From Spirosoma endbachense (GTDB lineage Bacteria > Bacteroidota > Bacteroidia > Cytophagales > Spirosomataceae): a stretch of 64,000 nt of DNA. Below the pieces are notes generated by a model. The model did no database searches, had not been told where the DNA came from, and saw only the letters and a list, made by a program, of their open reading frames with translations. A program made the translations under genes and the position numbers. The stretch lies in NCBI RefSeq assembly GCF_010233585.1, contig NZ_CP045997.1, positions 4,369,332 to 4,433,331 on the forward strand, written 5' to 3'. Positions 1-7,616 of this stretch are shown here, one piece after another (within the stretch, counting starts at the first letter, position 1; each line of letters starts with the position of its first letter).

Positions 1-98
1 TTGCTGTGAAGGTGCATTGGAGTTTTACCGCAGTTACAGCGGAAACCAAACTCAAGCGGTGGTATGAGCAGGTGAATCCGGCTTGTAATCCAAGTTGA
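1..98 (+). CDS. C-terminal fragment of an unidentified protein
   Basis: The third frame is open from the window edge to a TGA at 96-98 and encodes about 31 residues ending in ETKLKRWYEQVNPACNPS. The residue mix looks like real protein, and a strong hairpin follows 85 bases downstream, as at other gene ends here. The fragment is too short to assign a family. The rest of the gene lies left of the window. Confidence 0.45.
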   Translation, partial: AVKVHWSFTAVTAETKLKRWYEQVNPACNPS

Positions 99-183
99 TG
101 TAAGGATTAAATTGGAAGAGTACTAGTTAGAAACCGGCCCTTTGCTGATTCATCTACTTTACCCTAGGCGTTTTCTGATATAC

Positions 184-233
184 CTCAACAAAAACGATCT
201 GCATCCAGATGGATGCAGATCGTTTTTGTTGAG
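184..233. terminator. 23-bp perfect hairpin, probable bidirectional terminator
   Basis: Bases 184-206 are the exact reverse complement of 211-233 with a 4-nt AGAT loop. Each arm carries an A5 or T5 run inside the stem, so a U-rich 3' arm is made in either direction. It lies downstream of the partial + strand gene. Confidence 0.6.
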
Positions 234-392
234 ATGCAAACCTTGGATGTTGGGTTACAATGACATTGGCGAAACCAATAGTTTCAGGTTGTGTGCATAG
301 TCGTAGCCACCACCCTATGGAGAGGGAATTGCCATCATGATGCGGCTTAACGAAATTAGTAAGAGTTGAAACGCTATTGCAATAGCCTAAAA

Positions 393-437
393 TATTAATG
401 CGTAATACGCTTATTTACAGCATATTACGCATTAATA
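393..437 (-). terminator. Hairpin downstream of tRNA-Ser
   Basis: A 15-bp perfect inverted repeat (393-407 with 423-437) surrounds a 15-nt loop just beyond the 3' end of the minus-strand tRNA-Ser. On the minus strand the stem is followed by TTTT, which fits a weak intrinsic terminator for the tRNA transcript. Confidence 0.45.
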
Positions 438-440
438 AAG

Positions 441-527
441 CAGAGAGCGAGGGATTCGAACCCCCGGTACCCTTGCGAGTACTTCTGATTTCGAATCAGA
501 CCCGTTCGACCACTCCGGCAGCTCTCT
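441..527 (-). tRNA. tRNA-Ser (anticodon CGA)
   Basis: The minus strand folds as a class II tRNA. The acceptor stem AGAGAGC pairs with GCTCTCT, the anticodon stem-loop has CGA between CTGATT and AATCAG, there is a long serine-type variable arm, and the T arm reads GGTTCGAATCC. It decodes UCG. The discriminator base is G and CCA is not encoded. Confidence 0.93.
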
Positions 528-598
528 TTTTCGTTTGGGAGTGCAAATATGCACGATTGTAATCTATAACGCAATACGATTCAACAAAAAAATAGCGC

Positions 599-1669
599 TC
601 ATTCGCTTATTTCGCCACTAAGTGATCGGGCAAGTAGCAATCGAACCTGAGCCGGATCACTTTCCTGACCCAGCAAAACCATCAGTTTAGTAATGGCCGC
701 TTCGGTCGTACTATCTGCCCCGCTCACTACACCGATCTGCTCAAGCATCTTACTTGTCTGATAACGTCCCTGTGTCACTCGTCCTCCATTACACTGCGAT
801 ACATTGTAAAGTACAACGCCCCGATCTGTTGCCTCTTTCAGGGTATCCAAAAACCAGCTATCGGTTGGGGCGTTGCCAGCACCGAACGTTTCGAGCACAA
901 CACCCCGCAAATTCCGGATGTTTACAATTGATTCGACAACCGGTTGGGTGATCCCAGGGAATAGTTTCAGAATCGTTACATTGGGGTCCAGTTCAGTTCG
1001 TATCCGTAGCGACCAATTCGATTGATATGGGCGGATAAAGGGTCTGTTATAGTCAATGCTAACGCCAGCCGTAGCCAGATGGGGGTAGTTCTCAGATGTG
1101 AACGCATTGAACTGCACACTCTCATGCTTGGTCGATCGATTCCCCCGCAACAGGAATGAGTTAAAATAAATGCAAACTTCCGGGACGACCGGACGCCCAT
1201 CTTCCTGTGCAGCAGCAATTTCCAGTGCCGTGATAAAATTTTCACGGGCGTCAGTTCGTGCGATACCGATCGGTAACTGCGCTCCCGTCAGAATAACTGG
1301 CTTATTTAACCCGATGAGCATGAAACTCAACGCCGAGGCCGTGTAAGCCATTGTGTCAGTGCCATGAAGGATGACGAAACTATCATATTGATCGTAATTT
1401 TCTTCAATTATTCGGGCCAGTTCAACCCAGACGGCGGGTTTCATATTCGACGAATCGATGATCTCATGAAGCGTTAATATAGTAATCTCAATATCGAGTC
1501 GGTTTAACTCCGGAACACGATCCAGCACCTGTTCAAAATCAAAGGGGATCAGCTGACTTGCTTTGGGGTCATAGACCATCCCAAATGTCCCCCCGGTATA
1601 AATGACTAAAACCGACGAGCGGGGCTGCTTCGGTAGAACTGGATTTATGCGAACTGTTTTATATGGCAT
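599..1669 (-). CDS. ansA: Type I L-asparaginase
   Basis: Hydrolyses L-asparagine to aspartate and ammonia, probably in the cytoplasm because no signal peptide is seen. Both family signatures are present: YTGGT at residues 24-28 with the nucleophilic threonine, and HGTDTM at 102-107 with the second catalytic Thr/Asp pair. The length (356 aa) and the absence of a leader fit the cytoplasmic type I enzyme rather than the periplasmic type II. It is the last gene of a minus-strand run, 45 bases after tatD, so it may be co-transcribed. The stop lies about 70 bases from tRNA-Ser. Confidence 0.92.
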   Translation of the reverse strand: MPYKTVRINPVLPKQPRSSVLVIYTGGTFGMVYDPKASQLIPFDFEQVLDRVPELNRLDIEITILTLHEIIDSSNMKPAVWVELARIIEENYDQYDSFVILHGTDTMAYTASALSFMLIGLNKPVILTGAQLPIGIARTDARENFITALEIAAAQEDGRPVVPEVCIYFNSFLLRGNRSTKHESVQFNAFTSENYPHLATAGVSIDYNRPFIRPYQSNWSLRIRTELDPNVTILKLFPGITQPVVESIVNIRNLRGVVLETFGAGNAPTDSWFLDTLKEATDRGVVLYNVSQCNGGRVTQGRYQTSKMLEQIGVVSGADSTTEAAITKLMVLLGQESDPAQVRLLLARSLSGEISE

Positions 1670-1714
1670 CCGGTAAGTGCATTGAATAGGACTAAATTCT
1701 TTTATTCGGATTGA

Positions 1715-2542
1715 TCACTGTGGAAGCAAATTGGCGTAGAGCGTTGGAAGAAGTGATAATGCATTCGCCGTTGTGTGACGAGCCACGTCGTCTACACTAA
1801 TTTGCTTAAGATCGGCTACACGCTGCGCAATAATCCGGATGTAGGATGGCTCGTTACGCTTGCCCCTGTAAGGAACCGGTGCCAGATACGGGGCATCCGT
1901 TTCCAGTACGATATGTGCCAAATCAACATGAGGCAGTACTTTGTCCAATCCTCCATTCTTGAACGTACTAACACCCCCAATGCCGAGCTTAAATCCCATC
2001 TCTATGGCGCGGTTCGCTTCATCGAGCGTGCCAACAAAGCAGTGAAAAATGCCGGTCAGTCCGGGAAGGGCAAGCTTCTCAATGACATCAGCAGCCTCCA
2101 TAAACGCATTCCGATCATGACCGGAACGAGTATGCATGGAAACGGGGAGATTTTGTTCGGCCGCCCACCTGAGCTGGGTTTCGAAGGCAACAAACTGTTG
2201 GTCGACATACGTCGTATCCCAATAGAAATCCAGGCCAATTTCACCAACAGCCATGAAGGCGTTCCGGCTCAGGTATTCCTCAACAGCAGCCAGCTCATCT
2301 TCAACTGTTTCATTTACATAGGCCGGGTGCAGCCCCATCATGGGTAAGCACCGATCGGGATATTGTTCGGCCAAAGCCATCATACCCGGAACGGTTTCAC
2401 GGGCGCAATTGGGCATCCATATCTGGCTGATTTGCTGCGATTCGGCCCGTTTTAGCATGGCATCCCGACCTCCCTGTGCAATGTCTTCATCAAACAGAGG
2501 GTCGTAAATATGGGCGTGGGTGTCGATAAGTATCATAGTCAA
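1715..2542 (-). CDS. tatD: TatD-family metal-dependent hydrolase
   Basis: TIM-barrel amidohydrolase-fold enzyme. TatD and YcfH relatives are metal-dependent DNases or D-aminoacyl-tRNA deacylase-like enzymes. Metal ligands are visible in order: DTHAHI near residues 7-12, GEIGLDFYW, HTRSGHD, GIFHCF and LETDAPYLAP. At 275 aa it matches the family. It starts about 60 bases downstream of the glycosyltransferase gene on the same strand. A second ATG two codons in is equally possible as the start. Confidence 0.9.
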   Translation of the reverse strand: MTMILIDTHAHIYDPLFDEDIAQGGRDAMLKRAESQQISQIWMPNCARETVPGMMALAEQYPDRCLPMMGLHPAYVNETVEDELAAVEEYLSRNAFMAVGEIGLDFYWDTTYVDQQFVAFETQLRWAAEQNLPVSMHTRSGHDRNAFMEAADVIEKLALPGLTGIFHCFVGTLDEANRAIEMGFKLGIGGVSTFKNGGLDKVLPHVDLAHIVLETDAPYLAPVPYRGKRNEPSYIRIIAQRVADLKQISVDDVARHTTANALSLLPTLYANLLPQ

Positions 2543-2603
2543 TCGTGAGTGAGCCGTTTTCAGCAGCCAGCGCGGTCATTTGCGGTAATGTGTCTACCGA
2601 AGG

Positions 2604-3623
2604 CTACCTATAACTTCTTCCTTTCCAGGTAATTTTTGTTGGTAACCAGTAAAATAAGACCGCAATTGGGCCTATGATTAGTTGGTATACCTCAAAGAGC
2701 AACATATAGTGCCACAACTTGGTTTGACGCAGTCGGTTTAAACCGAACGAAATCACAAGTGTTTGAACGAATAATTTTGCGATATACAACCCAACTGCCA
2801 GTATTGGACTGATAAAAACAAGTATCAGCAATAGCGGCAAAATCATGTATTGAACGTAAAGTGAGCTGACAATCCAAACGGGGAGTTGAACTGCTCCGCG
2901 CATCCAGCGTTTGCGCTGGTGTAAAAACTGTTGAAAAGTATCGATCGTTTTTGTCCGGGCCAATACCTCCTCGTTCAGGACTGTCCGGAAGTCAAACCCC
3001 TGTTGAACAATGGCCCTGAACAGCGTATAATCTTCGACTACCGAAAAGGGCAATGATTCATACCCACCAACAGAGTCATAGGCGGTTCGGCTCACGGCCA
3101 TATTGTTTCCCATGGCCGTAACCGGAATGCCCATAGTACTGACCAGGTATGTCAGCGTCAGATTATACAGCCAATCTATGGTTTGAAGTTTATCAACCAG
3201 TTTTGGGCCTTCCGGGAGGGTAACGCCAGTTACAATACCCACTTTACCGGTCAGACTCCGACGCAGTTCAGTTACCCATTCCGGAGAAACCTGCGTATCG
3301 GCATCGGTAAAAAAAAGATACGTCCCCTTCGCTTGCCGGGCCAGTTGCGCCAGCACATTTGCTTTCCCGCCTAGCCCGGTAAGCGTCTCCGTGATAGCTA
3401 GCAGACGGAACTGTGGTTTTTCGGCAATGAAAGCTGCAACGACTGAGCTGGTTTGATCTGTCGATTGATCATTACCGATAAGTACCTCCAGTTTATCGGC
3501 CGGAAAATTAAGCCGGGCAATAGCTTCCAGGCAACTCAGGATGGTCGTTTCTTCGTTACGGGCAGCAATCAGGATACTGACAGATGGATTTGCGCTGATG
3601 AGCTGTCGATCAGTATCCGGCAT
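2604..3623 (-). CDS. Membrane glycosyltransferase, family GT2 (second of two)
   Basis: Processive-type GT2 enzyme that would transfer a sugar from a nucleotide donor at the cytoplasmic face. SVSILIAARNEE opens the GT-A domain, FTDADT supplies the metal-binding aspartates and HQRKRW is the QxxRW acceptor motif. Two or three hydrophobic segments follow. The ATG at 3623 is chosen because the protein then begins MPDTDRQLIS just before the GT-A fold and overlaps the stop of the deacetylase gene by 14 bases. A longer upstream reading would run inside the deacetylase gene. Its C-terminus (TWKGRSYR) resembles that of the other GT2 in this operon (RWKGRELS), suggesting paralogy. Confidence 0.85.
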   Translation of the reverse strand: MPDTDRQLISANPSVSILIAARNEETTILSCLEAIARLNFPADKLEVLIGNDQSTDQTSSVVAAFIAEKPQFRLLAITETLTGLGGKANVLAQLARQAKGTYLFFTDADTQVSPEWVTELRRSLTGKVGIVTGVTLPEGPKLVDKLQTIDWLYNLTLTYLVSTMGIPVTAMGNNMAVSRTAYDSVGGYESLPFSVVEDYTLFRAIVQQGFDFRTVLNEEVLARTKTIDTFQQFLHQRKRWMRGAVQLPVWIVSSLYVQYMILPLLLILVFISPILAVGLYIAKLFVQTLVISFGLNRLRQTKLWHYMLLFEVYQLIIGPIAVLFYWLPTKITWKGRSYR

Positions 3624-4257
3624 AAACGGGTTGTGGAACAGCGCGGAAGGAATAATCCCGCTCGGCAAAATGCGCCAGCATGCGCGGCAAAACATAGCGC
3701 ATTGTCGGCCATGCTTTCAGACTGTCATGAAAAACAACGATGGAACCGGGTTCGGTATACTGAATTGTTTTACGCAGGCAGACCTCCGGGTGCAAACGCT
3801 GGTCGAAATCGCCACTCAGCACATCCCACATCACCACGGAATAATTTTCCATCACTTCGGCTGCCTGGGTCTTCTTGATCCGTCCATAAGGTGGTCGAAA
3901 CAGGGATGTTTCAACGCCTAATTGCTGCTGGCATTTTTGGATATTTTTCAGATAGTTCTCATCCTCTGTTTTCCAGCCATTCAGGTGATTAAACGTATGA
4001 TTACCGACCATATGTCCTGCTTCGAGAACTTTATAGAGCATATCGCGGTGTTTTCTGACATTGTCGCCAATGCAGAAAAACGTCGCCTGAGCCGCATAAC
4101 GATCCAGTTGTTCCAGAACAAATTCTGTCACTTCCGGAATAGGCCCATCGTCGAACGTCAGATAAATGGTCGGTTCGGTACTATCCTCAATCTTCCACCA
4201 GAACTCGGGATAAACCGTCCGGAGCAAAAAGTTAGACTTATGCAGAAAGAAAGACAA
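3610..4257 (-). CDS. NodB-type polysaccharide deacetylase
   Basis: Carbohydrate esterase family 4 protein that removes N- or O-acetyl groups from a sugar. The NodB motifs are intact: TFDDGP at 34-39 (catalytic and metal Asp), HTFNH at 87-91 (metal His pair), RPPYG at 121-125, and a late VFHDS. At 215 aa it is little more than the catalytic domain. There is no signal peptide or lipobox, so it may act on the cytoplasmic side, unlike the secreted chitin or peptidoglycan deacetylases. It sits between two GT2 genes and overlaps the second by 14 bases, which implies translational coupling and a shared substrate. Confidence 0.88.
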   Translation of the reverse strand: MSFFLHKSNFLLRTVYPEFWWKIEDSTEPTIYLTFDDGPIPEVTEFVLEQLDRYAAQATFFCIGDNVRKHRDMLYKVLEAGHMVGNHTFNHLNGWKTEDENYLKNIQKCQQQLGVETSLFRPPYGRIKKTQAAEVMENYSVVMWDVLSGDFDQRLHPEVCLRKTIQYTEPGSIVVFHDSLKAWPTMRYVLPRMLAHFAERDYSFRAVPQPVYAGY

Positions 4258-4363
4258 ATTAGTTTATTGTTTGTGGCTTTCGGTCTCTAGTTTTTAGAAG
4301 CAGGACTGGCTAACTTTTCTTCGTGCCAATCGTATTCTAAAGCTTGTAAACGGAAAAACCTGT

Positions 4364-5485
4364 TCAACTGAGTTCCCGCCCCTTCCAGCGATACCCTTTG
4401 CCCTGCGCAACCAGTCCAAAGAACACGACGTAGAATGGGTAAATCAATTGCGTCAGTGGTATGGTGATCACTGACGATTTTTTTTGTAAAAAAACAAGAA
4501 CCAGACGTAAAAACAAAAACTCCGGCAGAACCTTCAGTCCAACAACGAAAAGAGTTGTGTTTCCGGTAAAAAAACCAGCCATCCAGCCTGCCAACGCTAC
4601 TACGGGTGCCGCATTGCTCAGGAAAATAAATACAGCCAGTATTGTCGGGCTCCAACTCTGATACATACGCCATTTACTGGCCCAACGTTTCCTTTGGTTA
4701 TAAAATGCCGACCACGAATGATGTGGAACTGTTCTGACAAGGGCATCAGCACTTTTAAGAAAGCCGACACCGGCCGGGTATCGAGCCGCAATCTTGTGCA
4801 TCAGGAACTCATCATCACCCGACGCAAGCTGGTCGACACCCGCGAATCCGCCAACTTCCATAAAAACCTGTTTTTCATAACAAAGGTTAGCGCCATTGCA
4901 CATGGTTGGTCGCCCAATTGTCATTGTAGTAGCCCCCGAACCAATCAGACTAGCGAATTCAACTGTTTGTAGTGAGTCAAAAAGGGTTCGATTGGTTGTA
5001 AAAGTTACTGGACCTGAGATTAGTTTCAAACCCGTTTTCCGGTAAAAAGCAGCAATGGTCAGGAGCCAGTCCGGGCCAACCCGGCAATCGCCATCGGTCG
5101 TGACAATCAACTCACCCCTCGCCCTAGCGATACTCTGGCTAATCGCCCGCTTTTTGGGTGACGCCGTTCGCTCATCGGCCAGCGGCAGCGCATGCAGCAC
5201 AAACGACGCTGTGTGGGCATATTCCTGAACGATAGCTAATGTCTGATCAGTAGACGAATCATCGGCAACGATCACGTCGAAATTGGCATAGGTCTGTCGG
5301 TCCAGATCATCCAGCAAGGCACTAATGTTGTCTGCTTCATTGCGAACTGGAATGATAACCGTAATGAATGGCCCGTCTTTCAGACCGCCAGCAGCGTTAA
5401 AAGTGGGCATCCTGAGCCAGGTCAGCCAGAGCGTGAACGTAAAAAGCGCGTAGAGAAGGCTAACCGCCAGCAGGATAGTTGTCAT
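4364..5485 (-). CDS. Membrane glycosyltransferase, family GT2 (first of two)
   Basis: N-terminal hydrophobic anchor (residues about 3-24), then a GT-A domain with VIIPVRNEAD, DDSSTDQT and TTDGDC (metal-binding Asp). The NQRKRW acceptor motif and at least three C-terminal membrane segments follow. At 373 aa it is typical of bacterial membrane GT2 enzymes that glycosylate a lipid or extend a polysaccharide. Its ATG overlaps the TGA of the flippase-like gene by 4 bases (ATGA), the classic sign of translational coupling. The donor and acceptor cannot be read from sequence. Confidence 0.88.
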   Translation of the reverse strand: MTTILLAVSLLYALFTFTLWLTWLRMPTFNAAGGLKDGPFITVIIPVRNEADNISALLDDLDRQTYANFDVIVADDSSTDQTLAIVQEYAHTASFVLHALPLADERTASPKKRAISQSIARARGELIVTTDGDCRVGPDWLLTIAAFYRKTGLKLISGPVTFTTNRTLFDSLQTVEFASLIGSGATTMTIGRPTMCNGANLCYEKQVFMEVGGFAGVDQLASGDDEFLMHKIAARYPAGVGFLKSADALVRTVPHHSWSAFYNQRKRWASKWRMYQSWSPTILAVFIFLSNAAPVVALAGWMAGFFTGNTTLFVVGLKVLPEFLFLRLVLVFLQKKSSVITIPLTQLIYPFYVVFFGLVAQGKGYRWKGRELS

Positions 5486-6444
5486 TCAGCGGTCAGTTTC
5501 AATTTCCATACCCAGATCAATCCAATCAAAACCGGAGTTAACACATTAGCGAACCATACCGTTAATGTAGCCGTCAATAATACAGGAGCAGGCACGTTGA
5601 ATGGGGCGAAGACCCACAATGATGCGGCTTCCCGAACACCCAGATCACTCAGCAGATTAAACGCTGGTGTAATCGTTTTAGCCAGAAATACTAACCCAAT
5701 ACCTGACGCAGATTCAGCCACTGGCAAAACTATGCCGAGCAATCGAAATGCCAGATAAAACTGGAAGGAAAAGACAAGATACCGAATGGTAGCAACCCCA
5801 AGAGCCAGTGCAATTTCACGATTGCTGTACTGCCCGGCCACCGCCCAATAGTCCGCAAATCGAGCCGCACCTGCTCTATTTTCCAGCCAGTGGATCAGCG
5901 GACGGCGGACTAATCCGAACACGATGCCCCCTCCCGATAATCCAGCCAGAATCAGTAGCAGGAGTTCCCCACCCGAAGAAGCCCGCTCTGGCACAACCGT
6001 CAGGTGGTGCGCCCAGGCAACAGTTCCGAATACCAGAGCGACATAGAACTGCATTCCGCCCGACACCAGCGAAGCTCCCACCGCACCCGTTCGGTTGGTA
6101 CGCAGCGATAGCACCCGGCCAGCCGTATCGCCCAATTGAGCAGGAAGAGCGAACCCCAGCGCGACACCGGCCAATACGCCCTTATAAGCTCCCCAAAAGT
6201 TGACCCCTTCAACCCGACGGAGAAGAATCTGCCATTTAAGCGCTTCAAACCCCCAGTTGACGGGTGTGAGTACGACCAGAGCGACTGCCCAACGTTCGGG
6301 GTAAGCGACCGTTCGGAGCTGATGCTGCACAATGGACCAATCGAACCGCTGCTGTCGCAAAACGTAACCGATATAGGCCACAAGTCCGGCAAAAACGACG
6401 ATTTTAGCCCAAAAGATGATTTTTTTAGATGGTTTCAGCGACAA
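5482..6444 (-). CDS. LPG synthase TM/UPF0104-family membrane protein, flippase-like
   Basis: About eight hydrophobic helices of the lysylphosphatidylglycerol-synthase transmembrane (YbhN/AglD-like) family. Members lacking the soluble synthase domain are commonly found beside glycosyltransferases and are proposed to move lipid-linked intermediates. The start is uncertain. A TTG at 6444 gives MSLKPSKKIIFWAKIV and 320 aa, the usual length. An ATG at 6492 would overlap the first codon of divergent ruvC, and a GTG at 6459 is also possible. It is the first gene of the tightly packed run down to 599. Confidence 0.8.
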   Translation of the reverse strand: MSLKPSKKIIFWAKIVVFAGLVAYIGYVLRQQRFDWSIVQHQLRTVAYPERWAVALVVLTPVNWGFEALKWQILLRRVEGVNFWGAYKGVLAGVALGFALPAQLGDTAGRVLSLRTNRTGAVGASLVSGGMQFYVALVFGTVAWAHHLTVVPERASSGGELLLLILAGLSGGGIVFGLVRRPLIHWLENRAGAARFADYWAVAGQYSNREIALALGVATIRYLVFSFQFYLAFRLLGIVLPVAESASGIGLVFLAKTITPAFNLLSDLGVREAASLWVFAPFNVPAPVLLTATLTVWFANVLTPVLIGLIWVWKLKLTAE

Positions 6445-6490
6445 AACGTATGAGAACACGTTACTTTGCAAAGAGCACAACGCCACGTCC

Positions 6491-7081
6491 ATGATAATTA
6501 CTCCCAAGCCAGCTAATGTTCTCCCGGAAAAAATAATTCTGGGAGTCGATCCGGGCACACAGATTGCCGGTTATGGCATTATTTCGGTAAAAGCGGGGGT
6601 AATGACCATGATTCAGTACGGTGTTGTTCAACTGAGCAAATATAGTACCTACCAGCTGAAGCTCCAGAAACTCTACGAAACCATCCTGCGACTGGTTGAT
6701 GAATACCACCCCGACGAGATGGCTATTGAGGATCCATTTTTCGGCAAGAATGTGCAGGCCATGCTTAAGTTAGGCCGGGCACAGGGAGTTGTTATGGCCG
6801 CTGCTTTATCGCGCAATATACCCATCGTTGAATACGCGCCCCGGCGAATTAAACAGTCGGTGACGGGTAATGGAAACGCCAGCAAGGAGCAGGTTTCACA
6901 AATGGTCAGCCACTTGCTGCGCGAGAATCTGGACCCAAAGTTTTTTGATGCAACTGATGCGCTCGCCATTGCGGTATGCCACCATTTTCACGAAAATGCG
7001 TTGCCAAAAGTATCGGGCAAAAAGACGAAAAAAGGCGCGTGGGGTGGATTTGTCAGTGAAAATTCGGACCGGATACTGTAG
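6491..7081 (+). CDS. ruvC: Crossover junction endodeoxyribonuclease RuvC
   Basis: Resolves Holliday junctions with RuvAB. The catalytic acidic residues are visible: D20 in ILGVDPGT, E80 in AIEDPFFGKN, and D153/D156 in FFDATDALAIAV. The basic, glycine-rich tail (KKTKKGAWGGF) is typical of Bacteroidota RuvC. The ATG at 6491 is preferred over an in-frame upstream start because it leaves a 196-aa protein with the short leader usual for RuvC. A near-match to the Bacteroidota -7 box (TTACTTTG) lies at 6461-6468. It is divergent from the flippase gene and followed by yjbQ. Confidence 0.93.
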   Translation: MIITPKPANVLPEKIILGVDPGTQIAGYGIISVKAGVMTMIQYGVVQLSKYSTYQLKLQKLYETILRLVDEYHPDEMAIEDPFFGKNVQAMLKLGRAQGVVMAAALSRNIPIVEYAPRRIKQSVTGNGNASKEQVSQMVSHLLRENLDPKFFDATDALAIAVCHHFHENALPKVSGKKTKKGAWGGFVSENSDRIL

Positions 7082-7114
7082 TGTTTGTTCGCGCTCGTAT
7101 TGCCTGAACCAGGT

Positions 7115-7540
7115 ATGCCTACCTTCCAGAAAACCATTCATCTCCCCGCCTACCCCCGCGGCTTTCACCTGATTACCCGCCTTGTTGAGCGCGAGTTTAC
7201 GGACATCCTGCAGATTCGGGTTGGGATGCTGCATGTGTTCATTCAGCACACCTCGGCCAGTCTGACCATCAATGAAAATGCTGATCCAACGGTCCGGGGC
7301 GATTTTGAGCGTTTTTTCAATAAGACGGTTCCCGAAAATGCCCCCTATTATCAACACGATTACGAAGGCTCCGACGACATGCCCGCTCACCTGAAAGCGG
7401 CTATGCTGGGCCATTCGGTTTCTATTCCGATCACAAACGGACGGCTAAACCTCGGAACCTGGCAGGGCATATACTTAGGCGAACACCGCAACAATGGCGG
7501 CCGTCGAACACTCGTTCTAACAGCCTGGGGAGAAGGATAA
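7115..7540 (+). CDS. YjbQ/UPF0047 family protein
   Basis: Small beta-sandwich family, named in databases for a secondary thiamine-phosphate synthase activity seen in overexpression work. The physiological role is unsettled. Conserved blocks are present: FIQHTSASLTINENADP, SDDMPAHLKAAMLG and LGTWQGIYLGEHR, with the histidines that bind metal. The ATG at 7115 gives the usual 141 aa. An in-frame TTG at 7085 would only add a non-conserved tail. It begins 33 bases after ruvC and is probably co-transcribed. Confidence 0.88.
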   Translation: MPTFQKTIHLPAYPRGFHLITRLVEREFTDILQIRVGMLHVFIQHTSASLTINENADPTVRGDFERFFNKTVPENAPYYQHDYEGSDDMPAHLKAAMLGHSVSIPITNGRLNLGTWQGIYLGEHRNNGGRRTLVLTAWGEG

Positions 7541-7616
7541 GTGAGCAGTAGGCAGTCTTCAGTTGGCAGTAGAAGGCGTATCTGCTTACTGCCTTCTGAA
7601 GACTGCTCCCTGCCAA
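7541..7616. repeat. Intergenic GCAGTCTTCAG-type inverted repeat, copy 1
   Basis: The gap between the convergent yjbQ and DUF255 genes is filled by AGTAGGCAGTCTTCAG near 7547-7562, answered by inverted CTGAAGACTGC near 7596-7606, with inner GGCAGT and ACTGCC units. Related sequence occurs at 27.5 and 37.1 kb. It is probably transcribed as a folded 3' end. Confidence 0.7.

Larger units (their letters stand above)
99..440. other. Intergenic region with two hairpins, no gene seen
   Basis: No convincing reading frame occurs between the partial gene and tRNA-Ser. The stretch holds the 23-bp perfect hairpin at 184-233 and the 15-bp hairpin at 393-437. The remainder shows no recognisable RNA or promoter. 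Confidence 0.5.

Noticed and set aside
1775..2347. 190-codon + strand frame opposite tatD
   Set aside because: It is antisense to a gene with all TatD motifs and has no recognisable domain or leader; a codon-bias shadow.
4287..4673. 128-codon minus-strand frame within and after the first GT2 gene
   Set aside because: It lies mostly inside the GT2 coding region in another frame and has no family features.
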